From: Zunongwangia profunda SM-A87
GTDB taxonomy: Bacteria > Bacteroidota > Bacteroidia > Flavobacteriales > Flavobacteriaceae
DNA: 64,000 nt
Assembly (NCBI RefSeq): GCF_000023465.1
Contig: NC_014041.1
Coordinates: 1,990,001 to 2,054,000, forward strand
Direction of reading: 5' to 3'
In this document: positions 35,477 through 44,361 of the stretch, in pieces
How the letters are laid out: every line of letters begins with the position of its first letter
Numbering within the stretch: the first letter of the stretch is position 1
Notes under the pieces: model-generated
Databases searched by the model: none
The model's input: the letters and a program-made list of their open reading frames with translations, nothing else
Told to the model about the DNA's origin: nothing
Made by a program: the position numbers and the translations under genes

Positions 35477-36670
35477 ATGGCCAAAGTTGATAATGCTTCT
35501 GAAGAGGGAATTAGTAAATCGGTACTTTATTTAATGTCGGCCGGTGCAGGTTTAGTAGTGGCCAACAATTACTATAATCAGCCTTTATTAAATTTAATAG
35601 CCAAAGATTTTGGGGTATCAGAGTCAGCCGTAAGTAATATTCCGCTTTTTACACAATTGGGATATGCCTTTGGATTACTGTTTATTATTCCATTAGGTGA
35701 TAAATTTCCTCGGAAAAAAATGGTAATGATTGATTTTATATTTATCATCGCAAGTCTTTTAGTGATGGCTTTAGCTCCAAGCTTACCAGTGCTTACCATA
35801 TCTGGCTTTTTTGTAGGTTTTAGTTGTGTGGTACCACAGGTGTTTGTGCCAATGGCGGCGCAGTTAGCAAAACCAGAAAAGAGGGGTAGTGCCATTGGAA
35901 TCGTAATGAGTGGATTGCTGATAGGGATACTGGGAAGCCGATTTGTAAGTGGTTTTGTGGGAGAATATTTGGGCTGGCGTGTGATGTATTATATTGCAGC
36001 TGGAATGATGCTAGTTTTATGGGGATTATTAAAATTGAAATTACCCGAATTACAACCCGATTTTACAGGAACCTATAAAGAACTTATGCAATCTTTATGG
36101 GATTATTTTAAAACCGAATCTTCTGTACGATTAGCTGCGCTTCGTGGCGCTTTAGGTTTTGCTGGTTTTAGCGCTTTCTGGACTACTCTGGTTTTTCTTA
36201 TGGAAGATAATTTTAGTTACGGAAGCGGGATAGCGGGTACCTTTGGTATATTGGGAATTGCTGGCGCCTTAGCCGCAAGCTTAATTGGTAAATTAAGCGA
36301 TACAATGAATAAAAACCTATTGATCATTATTGCCACTTTAGTCATGATACTTGCCTGGGCAGTTTTTGAATTTTCGGGATATTCAATTATTGGGTTAGTT
36401 ATAGGAGTGATTTTGGTTGATATGGGGTTACAGTCCTTACATATCACCAATCAAAATATTATCTTTTCCAGAAATCCTGATGCACGCAACAGGATTAATA
36501 CCATATACATGGTGGGGTACTTTATTGGAGGTGCTTTGGGAACAACTACCGGGGCTTATGCATGGGAACTTTTTCAGTGGAGGGGTGTAGCTTCTTTGGG
36601 TTTGATTTACAGTGTTTTGATACTTGTTTTTCATCTTCTTTTTCGAAAACCTATGCCTGATGAAAATTAA
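35477..36670 (+). CDS. MFS permease
   Basis: A 397-residue inner-membrane protein with about 12 transmembrane helices and the MFS layout. Opening VVANNYYNQPLLNLIAKDFG and PLGDKFPRKKMV (loop 2-3 motif A variant) are typical of the YgaY/YybF-like drug or metabolite exporter group. Substrate unknown. It is inserted between cmk and rpsA, starting one base after the cmk stop; translation coupling to cmk is likely. Confidence 0.85.
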   Translation: MAKVDNASEEGISKSVLYLMSAGAGLVVANNYYNQPLLNLIAKDFGVSESAVSNIPLFTQLGYAFGLLFIIPLGDKFPRKKMVMIDFIFIIASLLVMALAPSLPVLTISGFFVGFSCVVPQVFVPMAAQLAKPEKRGSAIGIVMSGLLIGILGSRFVSGFVGEYLGWRVMYYIAAGMMLVLWGLLKLKLPELQPDFTGTYKELMQSLWDYFKTESSVRLAALRGALGFAGFSAFWTTLVFLMEDNFSYGSGIAGTFGILGIAGALAASLIGKLSDTMNKNLLIIIATLVMILAWAVFEFSGYSIIGLVIGVILVDMGLQSLHITNQNIIFSRNPDARNRINTIYMVGYFIGGALGTTTGAYAWELFQWRGVASLGLIYSVLILVFHLLFRKPMPDEN

Positions 36671-36682
36671 GTTTTTATTGAG

Positions 36683-36713
36683 TTTGAAAATACTGAAATT
36701 AGTTGTATTTTTG
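36683..36713 (+). promoter_or_regulatory. Consensus promoter of rpsA
   Basis: TTTG (36683-36686), 19-bp spacer, TATTTTTG (36706-36713): an exact match to the Bacteroidota TTTG-N19-TAnnTTTG consensus. Predicted transcription start about 36718-36720, giving a leader of about 120 nt. Confidence 0.8.
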
Positions 36714-36717
36714 CACT

Positions 36718-36750
36718 CCTTTTTGGCAAAAGAACGGAAATCCAAAAGGG
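36718..36750 (+). promoter_or_regulatory. Hairpin at the 5' end of the rpsA leader
   Basis: CCTTTTTGG (36718-36726) pairs with CCAAAAGGG (36742-36750), nine pairs with one G-T, around a 15-nt loop. It starts almost exactly at the predicted transcription start. It may protect the 5' end or take part in S1 autoregulation. Confidence 0.5.
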
Positions 36751-36842
36751 TTTGAAAATCAAAACGTAAAACATCTTCTTAGTTTTATTTTGCTTAAATA
36801 TTTCCGAAAAACTTAGAATACAAATTTTAATCAGCAGTTATT

Positions 36843-38672
36843 ATGGCTGAAGAACAAAAAGAACAAGAAGTTCAGGAAGTAGCAGGAATGGCTACAGCAT
36901 CTCAACCAGAAGTAGAGGAGCAACAAGCTAATCCTGACAAATTCCTTAAAGAATTTAACTGGCATAATTACGAAGAGGGTATTGACCCTATCGCAGATGA
37001 TAAGCTGGAAGAATTCGAAAAGTTAGTAGAAGAAAATTTCGTAGACACTCTTGATGATGAGGTTGTAACAGGAAAAGTAATCAATATTACTGATCGTGAT
37101 GCAATTATCGACATTAACGCAAAAAGTGAAGGTGTAATCTCTCTTAACGAGTTTCGTTACAACCCAGATCTTAAAGTAGGGGATGAGGTAGAAGTTTTAA
37201 TCGACGTTAGAGAAGATGCTACCGGTCAGTTAGTACTTTCTCATCGTAAGGCTCGTGTGATTATGGCATGGGATCGTGTGAACAAAGCACATGATGAAGG
37301 TCTTATCGTTAACGGTTTTGTTAAGTGTCGTACTAAAGGTGGTATGATCGTAGATGTATTTGGTATCGAAGCTTTCTTACCAGGTTCTCAAATCGATGTG
37401 AAGCCAATTAGAGATTACGATGCTTATGTAGGTAAAACAATGGAATTTAAAGTGGTGAAAATCAACCACGAATTCAAAAACGTTGTGGTATCTCATAAAG
37501 CACTTATCGAAGCTGATATTGAAGAGCAGAAGAAAGAAATTATTGGTCAATTAGAAAAAGGTCAGGTATTAGAAGGTACTGTTAAGAATATTACTTCTTA
37601 CGGTGTATTCGTTGATCTTGGTGGTGTTGACGGACTTATCCACATTACTGATCTTTCTTGGTCTAGAATTAACCATCCAAACGAGATCGTAGAGCTAGAT
37701 CAAAAACTTAACGTTGTAATCTTAGACTTTGATGAGGCTAAAACAAGAATTCAGTTAGGTCTTAAGCAATTACATAAACACCCATGGGAAGCTCTGGACG
37801 AAGAGTTAAAAGTAGGTGACAAAGTAAAAGGTAAAGTAGTTGTAATCGCAGATTACGGTGCATTTATCGAAGTTGCTGAAGGTGTAGAAGGATTGATTCA
37901 CGTTTCTGAAATGTCCTGGAGTACGCACCTAAGATCTGCTCAGGATTTCGTAAATGTAGGAGACGAGGTTGAAGCTCAAATCCTTACTTTAGATCGTGAC
38001 GATCGTAAAATGTCTCTTGGAATTAAGCAATTAACTCCAGACCCATGGACAGATATCACTTCTAAATATCCTGTTGGATCTAAGCATACAGGTGTAGTTC
38101 GTAACTTTACTAACTTTGGAGTATTTGTAGAGTTAGAAGAAGGAATCGACGGACTTATCTATATCTCTGATCTTTCTTGGACTAAGAAGATTAAGCACCC
38201 ATCAGAGTTCTGTAATGTTGGTGATAAATTAGATGTTGTAGTATTAGAATTAGATGTTGAAGGACGTAAGCTTAGTTTAGGTCACAAACAAATAGAAGAT
38301 AACCCTTGGGATAAATACGAAACTGAATTTGCCGTAGGTACAACTCATACTGCTGCAATTTCTGAAATCGTAGACAAAGGAGCTACTATTGATTTTAATG
38401 AAGATATTACTGCATTTGTACCACAAAGACACCTTGAAAAAGAAGACGGAAGTAAACTTAAGAAAGGTGAAACTGCAGAATTCCAAATCATTGAATTTAA
38501 TAAAGAGTTTAAACGTGTTGTAGCATCTCACGCTGCTATCCACAGAGAAGAAGAGCAAAAAATCGTTAAGCAAGCTGCTAAAAAAGCCGCTTCTCAAAAT
38601 AACGATAAAACCACTATTGGTGATGTAAATGCAGATCTTCAGGCTCTTAAAGATAAAATGGAAGGAAAATAA
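36843..38672 (+). CDS. rpsA: 30S ribosomal protein S1
   Basis: A 609-residue ribosomal protein that binds mRNA on the 30S subunit. Six S1 OB-fold repeats are visible from about residue 70 (GKVINITDRDAIIDINAKSE) on; repeats three to five have the standard GVFVDLGGVDGLIHITDLSW, GAFIEVAEGVEGLIHVSEMS and GVFVELEEGIDGLIYISDLSW. The N-terminal 70 residues are acidic and serve ribosome docking; the C-terminal tail is basic and flexible. S1 is especially important in Bacteroidota, where most mRNAs lack Shine-Dalgarno sequences, as in this window. Strong promoter, long leader and terminator. Confidence 0.95.
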   Translation: MAEEQKEQEVQEVAGMATASQPEVEEQQANPDKFLKEFNWHNYEEGIDPIADDKLEEFEKLVEENFVDTLDDEVVTGKVINITDRDAIIDINAKSEGVISLNEFRYNPDLKVGDEVEVLIDVREDATGQLVLSHRKARVIMAWDRVNKAHDEGLIVNGFVKCRTKGGMIVDVFGIEAFLPGSQIDVKPIRDYDAYVGKTMEFKVVKINHEFKNVVVSHKALIEADIEEQKKEIIGQLEKGQVLEGTVKNITSYGVFVDLGGVDGLIHITDLSWSRINHPNEIVELDQKLNVVILDFDEAKTRIQLGLKQLHKHPWEALDEELKVGDKVKGKVVVIADYGAFIEVAEGVEGLIHVSEMSWSTHLRSAQDFVNVGDEVEAQILTLDRDDRKMSLGIKQLTPDPWTDITSKYPVGSKHTGVVRNFTNFGVFVELEEGIDGLIYISDLSWTKKIKHPSEFCNVGDKLDVVVLELDVEGRKLSLGHKQIEDNPWDKYETEFAVGTTHTAAISEIVDKGATIDFNEDITAFVPQRHLEKEDGSKLKKGETAEFQIIEFNKEFKRVVASHAAIHREEEQKIVKQAAKKAASQNNDKTTIGDVNADLQALKDKMEGK

Positions 38673-38692
38673 TTCTTTCAGTTTATAAAATT

Positions 38693-38720
38693 AAAAACCT
38701 CCTTTTTAAGGAGGTTTTTT
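38693..38720. terminator. Bidirectional intrinsic terminator
   Basis: AAAAACCTCCTT / AAGGAGGTTTTTT, between rpsA and the convergent lipoprotein gene at 38744. Confidence 0.85.
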
Positions 38721-38743
38721 ATACCCTAATTTTTCAATGTTTA

Positions 38744-39181
38744 TTATTTCAACTTATAGTCAAACATTTGTTTTTTGCCATTATACTCAGAAGTAAGAAC
38801 CATTACATCATCATCAACCTTTAGCAGTCTTTCGTTATTTGAAAATATACCATTTGCTGGCTTTTCAGAAGACTTGTAAAATTCAAATCGGATGTAAATT
38901 TCATTATTTTCCTTTTCAGTATAAAATTTTCCTTCAGCAGTAATAGTTTCAGCAGGTGTCATTCTTTTTTTTAGGAAGGTGCTATCAGGTAATAAGAGAT
39001 AGCTTTCTTGCCAGGCCATTTTTAAGCCTTTTTGCTGTAAGTTTTCTGAAGGAAAGCGTACCTGTATCAATTCCCATTTTTGAGGGAAATTATTAGAGGT
39101 ATGTAAATCGGAATATTCTGGTTGGTCTATATTACACGAAAAAATACCGAAAAAAAGCATTAAAGTAAAAACATGTTTCAT
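38744..39181 (-). CDS. Hypothetical lipoprotein
   Basis: A 145-residue lipoprotein: signal MKHVFTLMLFFGIFSC with lipobox GIFSC, then a small beta-rich domain (WELIQVRFPSENLQQKG, YLLLPDSTFLKKR, EIYIRFEFY, VMVLTSEYNGKKQMFDYKL). The strand pattern and length resemble lipocalin-like small lipoproteins of Bacteroidota, but I cannot name a family. Monocistronic, 91 bp downstream of the response regulator gene, on the same strand. Confidence 0.7.
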   Translation of the reverse strand: MKHVFTLMLFFGIFSCNIDQPEYSDLHTSNNFPQKWELIQVRFPSENLQQKGLKMAWQESYLLLPDSTFLKKRMTPAETITAEGKFYTEKENNEIYIRFEFYKSSEKPANGIFSNNERLLKVDDDVMVLTSEYNGKKQMFDYKLK

Positions 39182-39272
39182 ATTTGAGGATTTGAGATCT
39201 ACTTTATAGATGCTCTAATCCTCAAATAGTTGCGTAAAAAAGTTAATAAAATCTAAAAATTATATTGATAAG

Positions 39273-39671
39273 TTAATTTTGGTGATTTTGAAGTACACTT
39301 TTTAAACTATCTATGGTGACCGGTTTTACAATATAATTGTTTACGTTGTGGTATGATTTTGCTTTGTTTATATCACTGGGATCAATGGAAGAACTTACTA
39401 TATAGATGGTAATTGCTTTTTCACTTTTAATTTTTATAAATTCTTCTAGAAACTCCCATCCGTCCATTACTGGCATATTAAGATCAAGTAATATTACGTC
39501 TGGTAATTCCTCATTACTGGAAATTATCGTATTTAAATGATTTAAAGCTTCTTTGCCATTATGAAAAACGATAAAACCTTTACAGAAATCTGCTAATTCC
39601 ATTAATTTTTTTGCACTAAAAATGAATATAGGGTCATCATCTATAATACAGGCAAGATCAATTTTTTTCAT
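39273..39671 (-). CDS. Single-domain response regulator
   Basis: A 132-residue CheY-like receiver without an output domain. Acidic pocket in CIIDDDPIF (residues 9-15), phosphoacceptor Asp in VILLDLNMPVMDGWEF, Ser/Thr in YIVSSSIDP and the Lys in NYIVKPVT are all present. Its start overlaps the histidine kinase gene by 14 bp, so the two are translated together and should form a cognate pair. A stand-alone receiver must pass the signal by protein contact or a further phosphotransfer. Confidence 0.92.
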   Translation of the reverse strand: MKKIDLACIIDDDPIFIFSAKKLMELADFCKGFIVFHNGKEALNHLNTIISSNEELPDVILLDLNMPVMDGWEFLEEFIKIKSEKAITIYIVSSSIDPSDINKAKSYHNVNNYIVKPVTIDSLKSVLQNHQN

Positions 39672-42600
39672 TTTTTAAATAGATTTTAAACAGGGTGCCT
39701 TTGTTTACTTCACTTTCTACTTCTATTTTTCCACCTATGGCTTCAATTTGGTTTTTTGTAATAAAAAGTCCAATCCCTCTGGCATCTTCATGCTTATGAA
39801 ATGTATTGTACATTCCAAAAATTTTATGTTTGTGGCGCTTTAAATCAATTCCTAAGCCATTATCTTCAATATTTAGAATAGTTTCACCACTTGCCAAATT
39901 GGATTGAGTATACAATTTAATAAAACTCTCTCGTTCTAAGGATCGATACTTAATTCCGTTAGTAATAAAATTAAGTAGTATACTATCTAAATATGCAGGG
40001 ATACCAAGTATGTTAACTTTTTTATCAATTTCAAATTTTATTTTTACCGCTGCTTTCATGGCCAGGGCACTGGTGTTTTTTACAGCATTTTCTACAAAAT
40101 CATGTAAATTCAAGGGATTTAGATTTTCTTTTACTAGTGTATTTATAACTACTACTTCATTAAGATGCTCTATAGTTTCCTCTAGGTTTTCACTAGCTGT
40201 TCCCAAAAGTTGTATGATTTGATTTTCATTTAGCTCAGGGTGTTCCATTTTAAAAAGATCCAATAGAGCTGAAAAATTACTAGAATGACTTCTTAAATTA
40301 TGAGATACAATATGGGCAAAATTTCTTAATCGTTGGTTTTGATCCTTAGTGACTTCTAAAAGATTTAATATCTCGTTTTGAGCTTTCTTTAAATCCGTTA
40401 TTTCAAGAGCTGCATGTAAATAGCCAATTAATTGCTCATCTTGTAAAATTGGTGTTATCGTTAATAAAACCGGAATTTCATTTTTATTAATGTCTACGTA
40501 ATTCAACTCCTGTATAGTGCTTTTTCTCTTTTTCGCTTCAAGAACCAAGGCCTCAAAACTGGTGAATTTTATAGAGGATTTTTTATTTAAATATTCAGTT
40601 TTTTGGTGTAGTTCTTTAGGATCATGAAAGAGTAAGACACTTTCATTTTTAATATTTTCAGCTTTATATCCTAAAAGATTTTGGGCTCCCTGATTAAAAT
40701 CGGTAATTACACCTTTTTTATCGGTAGCAACAAAACTAATTTTTGTACTTGAGTCTAATAAGGCCTTTTGATGCGCTAGCGTTTTATTTAGCTGTTGCTG
40801 CGCTAATTTCCTAAGGCTGATATTCTTTATTTGCATCGTAATTAATAGTGGCTCACCATTACTATCTGTGATCAGGGATGCAAAAATTAGCACATATATT
40901 TTTTCATTTTTATTGGATAAAAACCGAACTTCAACATGAAAATGATCTTGTTTTTTATTTACTAATTCTTTTATGAGTGTATGTAATCGCTTTAAATCTT
41001 TTTGATCTACGAGTTTAAAAAGGGACTTTTCTAAAAGATCCTTCTGAGTGTAATTTAATATGGAACAAAGGCTTTTATTGACTTTAAGAGGTCTTGCATT
41101 AAGATCACAGATGGCCATACCGATGGCGGCGTTTTCAAAATTTCCTCGAAAAGTTTCTTCGCTTAATCTTAATTTTTCCTGAGCTTTTTTGAATGCAGTG
41201 ATATCGTGCATGGCTATAACAGCACCTATAATCGCACCATTTTTATCCCTGATTTGTGAACCACGTACAGATATTAATCTATCTTGACCGTACTTAGGTT
41301 TAATTTTTATATTAGGATTACTAATATAGTCATGCTTTAACAATTGAAATAAAGGAATTTCAGCAGTAGTAAGCCGTGTTTTACCATCCTCATGATACAG
41401 ACCATAATATTCCGGAAATTTATCAGGATTCATAGTTGTGACAGGTAATCCATACCATTCTCTTGTCTTTCGGTTAAAAATTTCTAGTTCTCCCTTTGCG
41501 TTACAGGAAACGATACCAACTTCTAAGGATTCCAAAACTGTTTCTAAAAATTGCTTGCGACCTTCACTAATGCGTTCAAGTTCCTTAACCTCCGTAATAT
41601 CACTGGTATGAATTATAATTCCACCTATTTTTTGCTCATTAGTGTACCAGGGTCTCATCGACCATTTTATATATCGCTGTTTCCCAAATCGATCAATAAA
41701 CTCATCTTCTTCGCTATGCATCGAATTTCCTTCAAGCCCCAGAAGATGTATAGCCTTCCATTCTTCCTTTACGTCAGGAAAAATATCATAATGATGTTTA
41801 TTAATAAGATCTATATCTTCTACATGGTAATCCTGCTTCCATTTTTTAGAGGTAACGATATAGCGCATTTCAGTATCGAACATGGCAATAGATGTAGGCG
41901 CTTCTTCAATAAATTTTTGACTCCTTTCTGTTTCTTTTTTTTGCTGTGTGATTTCTTCATGATATCCCGTCATCCATTCAGGTTTTCCATCTGCTGTCCA
42001 GCTTACTACTTTACCACGGTCTGCAACCCAAACCCAGTGTCCTTTTTTATGGCGCATTCTTGCTTCGGTCCTGTATACATTTGTGTTTCCGGCAAAATGT
42101 TCATTTAAAATTTTCTGGCAGTTTTCAGCGTCATCGGGATTTGCAAATCTATGCCAGGTATCCACCGAAGTTGGTTGTAATTCTTCAAGTTTGTAACCTA
42201 AAATTTTTGCCCATTGTTTGCTAAAGATGGTCTCTCCAGTTTGAATGTTCCATTCCCATGCACCAATACCAGTTCCGTCTAAAACATGTTCATAGCGTTT
42301 AACCTGCTCATGTAAATGAAGATCTGGCTTCTTAAATTTAGTAACGTCTTTTACTGCCACTAGTATTCTTTTTTCTAAAGAAAGATTAGTAAAGGTAATA
42401 ATAGCACATTCCAGCCATAGCGTGTACTTGTGGCTATGAACAAATCTAAAGGTTATTTTTTTCTCTGGTTGATTATAACCATCTATGGAGGCGATGACCT
42501 TATTGAATTGGTCTTGATCTTTGCTATAAACAATGTCTTTCCAAGTCCAATTGTCTTGAGAAGAAGTGTTATATCCAAGTAATTCCAGAAGTTTAGGAGC

Positions 42601-42768
42601 GCAAAAAAAATAATCTTTTTGGATATCTATGATAAAAAGTCCATCAAGAGCGTATTGCTGAATAAAATCGAAATAAGACTTATCTTTTGTAATTGCTGAG
42701 TATAACTCATCATAGAGATAAGAACTATTCTCTTTTATAGGGGTGATTTGGGTATATGTAGAACGCAT
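39658..42768 (-). CDS. Multi-PAS sensor histidine kinase
   Basis: A 1036-residue kinase with no clear transmembrane helix, so probably cytoplasmic. About six PAS/PAC repeats occupy residues 15-795 (for example GYKLEELQPTSVDTWHRFAN, RLISVRGSQIRDKNGAIIGA, GYKAENIKNESVLLFHDP). The phosphoacceptor box is FAHIVSHNLRSHSSNF (about 818-833). The ATPase domain has N box LLNFITNGIKYRS, G1 NIEDNGLGIDL and G2 ARGIGLFITKNQIEA. Many PAS domains suggest sensing of redox, light or small ligands; the signal is unknown. Operon with the overlapping receiver gene. Confidence 0.9.
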   Translation of the reverse strand: MRSTYTQITPIKENSSYLYDELYSAITKDKSYFDFIQQYALDGLFIIDIQKDYFFCAPKLLELLGYNTSSQDNWTWKDIVYSKDQDQFNKVIASIDGYNQPEKKITFRFVHSHKYTLWLECAIITFTNLSLEKRILVAVKDVTKFKKPDLHLHEQVKRYEHVLDGTGIGAWEWNIQTGETIFSKQWAKILGYKLEELQPTSVDTWHRFANPDDAENCQKILNEHFAGNTNVYRTEARMRHKKGHWVWVADRGKVVSWTADGKPEWMTGYHEEITQQKKETERSQKFIEEAPTSIAMFDTEMRYIVTSKKWKQDYHVEDIDLINKHHYDIFPDVKEEWKAIHLLGLEGNSMHSEEDEFIDRFGKQRYIKWSMRPWYTNEQKIGGIIIHTSDITEVKELERISEGRKQFLETVLESLEVGIVSCNAKGELEIFNRKTREWYGLPVTTMNPDKFPEYYGLYHEDGKTRLTTAEIPLFQLLKHDYISNPNIKIKPKYGQDRLISVRGSQIRDKNGAIIGAVIAMHDITAFKKAQEKLRLSEETFRGNFENAAIGMAICDLNARPLKVNKSLCSILNYTQKDLLEKSLFKLVDQKDLKRLHTLIKELVNKKQDHFHVEVRFLSNKNEKIYVLIFASLITDSNGEPLLITMQIKNISLRKLAQQQLNKTLAHQKALLDSSTKISFVATDKKGVITDFNQGAQNLLGYKAENIKNESVLLFHDPKELHQKTEYLNKKSSIKFTSFEALVLEAKKRKSTIQELNYVDINKNEIPVLLTITPILQDEQLIGYLHAALEITDLKKAQNEILNLLEVTKDQNQRLRNFAHIVSHNLRSHSSNFSALLDLFKMEHPELNENQIIQLLGTASENLEETIEHLNEVVVINTLVKENLNPLNLHDFVENAVKNTSALAMKAAVKIKFEIDKKVNILGIPAYLDSILLNFITNGIKYRSLERESFIKLYTQSNLASGETILNIEDNGLGIDLKRHKHKIFGMYNTFHKHEDARGIGLFITKNQIEAIGGKIEVESEVNKGTLFKIYLKNEKN

Positions 42769-42902
42769 TATGTATTTGTAGGGATTTTAAAAATACATAA
42801 AATATAATTATTAAGCTATTTTTTTTAGAATAATTTAATTATAATAGTTTAAAATACGTTTATTATTGGTTATTGGTGTGTTGTGTTAATAATACCTTAA
42901 TT

Positions 42903-43655
42903 TTACCAGGCTTCTTTGAACCCGTTTTCTAAAGCTTCATTATAAACCTCCAAATTGAAAGTATATAAATTAGGAGCTTTATGTGCCCCTCCTTTACGGG
43001 TTTCTTTTAATTTTTTCAGGATGCCGTATTTAGTCATTTTACGATAAAAATTACCACGATTAAGCGATTTGTCCAGAATTATCTCGTATAGTTTCTGCAG
43101 CTCGGGCATAGTAAATTTTTCAGGCAACAGATTTAATCCTACCGGACGGTAATTAAGCCCTTTCCGGAGCTCTAATAACGCAGTATTAAATATTTCTTCA
43201 TGGTCCATCATAAGATTAGGGAGCTCATGGACATTCTTCCATTCAGAAGCATCAGATAATTCATCAACTTTAGGATCTACTTTTGCAAAATTTGTTAGCG
43301 CATAATATCCTACCGAAACAAATCGTTGTTTTTGCCACAGATCATCCGGATAGCCTTCAAAGAAATATTCACTTCGGTTTAGTCTACCAAAAGTTTTAAA
43401 TTGATTGAGATAGATTTGTTTTGCTCCGGTTCGTTGTTCCAGAATTCTGTGGGCACCTTCATCCAGGTTTTCATTTTTCCATAAATAGCCTCCCGGTAGA
43501 GACCACTCATCTTTCCCCTTTAATTTAACTAGCAAGACTTTTAGCGAAGAAGTATCAAAACCAAAAACAACGCAATCGATAGAAATACTTGGTAAACTTT
43601 TTTCTTTGTTTAATTTTGAATATTTATCTAAAATACCAGCTAATTCTGATTTCAT
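42903..43655 (-). CDS. NrtR-like NUDIX-domain transcriptional regulator
   Basis: A 250-residue protein with an N-terminal NUDIX domain (about residues 20-150) and a C-terminal winged helix (about 160-240, LQKLYEIILDKSLNRGNFYR). In the NUDIX box GGYLWKNENLDEGAHRILEQ the REUxEE signature is degenerate (RILEQR), so hydrolase activity is probably lost and the domain binds ligand. That fits the NrtR/AraR family, which controls NAD or sugar genes; the Bacteroides AraR is of this type. ATG 43655 chosen; an in-frame ATG 48 bp upstream is a poorer start. Confidence 0.83.
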   Translation of the reverse strand: MKSELAGILDKYSKLNKEKSLPSISIDCVVFGFDTSSLKVLLVKLKGKDEWSLPGGYLWKNENLDEGAHRILEQRTGAKQIYLNQFKTFGRLNRSEYFFEGYPDDLWQKQRFVSVGYYALTNFAKVDPKVDELSDASEWKNVHELPNLMMDHEEIFNTALLELRKGLNYRPVGLNLLPEKFTMPELQKLYEIILDKSLNRGNFYRKMTKYGILKKLKETRKGGAHKAPNLYTFNLEVYNEALENGFKEAW

Positions 43656-44288
43656 TCTAATCTGTTTAATTCTCAAAATTACATTTAGATTTTTATTAAT
43701 CAAACTTTAATTTTCATAAAACCTGATATTTAATAAAAAAACAGGATAATTTAATTTCTAAAAATTCTAAATTCTTAAAATAGTATTTTATTCTTTTTAA
43801 TGTTATTAATCAATTAGAGATAGGTTTCATTACCTCTTAATTTTTGCTCTATAGCCATGATATAAATGTGCGCTTCAGTTTAGTTCAATAATCGTAATTA
43901 AAAGCTTTAATCCTTTAAATATAAAGCAGAGATTGCGCTGCAACGACATCAAAAATAATGTTCTACTAAAAATTTTATTTGCGTACCCACAAATAACTTA
44001 TTTTGACAGGGTTTAAATCAACACTAAATAGCTTAAACAAACAAACTTGGAGCGTATAATGCGATTTTAATAATTATTTAAATCATTTGTTTGTGGCTTG
44101 GTCGTATTATTAATTTCATCTTTTATTTTAAGGGTTTTATCGATAATGTCTTAATTTATATAAGAAAAGTTTTCTTTATTGAATGTAATATTTTAATATT
44201 GTTGTTAGATGAAGCAATGGTTTTTTCATCTTATAATATCATTCATTTTTTGGTTAGGTTGGTATGATATTAGAAACTGGTTAGTTGT
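43656..44288. other. Gene-free AT-rich region
   Basis: About 630 bp upstream of the NrtR-like gene with no convincing coding frame. It contains a 9-bp inverted repeat (ACAAACAAA near 44038 with TTTGTTTGT near 44088), and an RNA-like stem near 43721-43746 (CCTG...CAGG). Probably holds the promoter and operator of the regulator. The spacing is large for this genome. Confidence 0.4.
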
Positions 44289-44315
44289 AAAAAGGGATGT
44301 ATTGCATCCCTTTTT
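44289..44315. terminator. Bidirectional intrinsic terminator
   Basis: GGGATG / CATCCC around TATTG with A5 and T6 flanks. On the minus strand it ends the lipoprotein gene at 44362. Confidence 0.82.
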
Positions 44316-44361
44316 TAGTACTTTACATATCACTAAAATCAATTTGAATTTTCTTCTCCTT

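Noticed and set aside
41551..42108. 185-codon plus-strand frame opposite the PAS kinase
   Set aside because: Shadow frame; product rich in Phe/Ile/Tyr without domain signals, and the opposite strand has clear PAS repeats.
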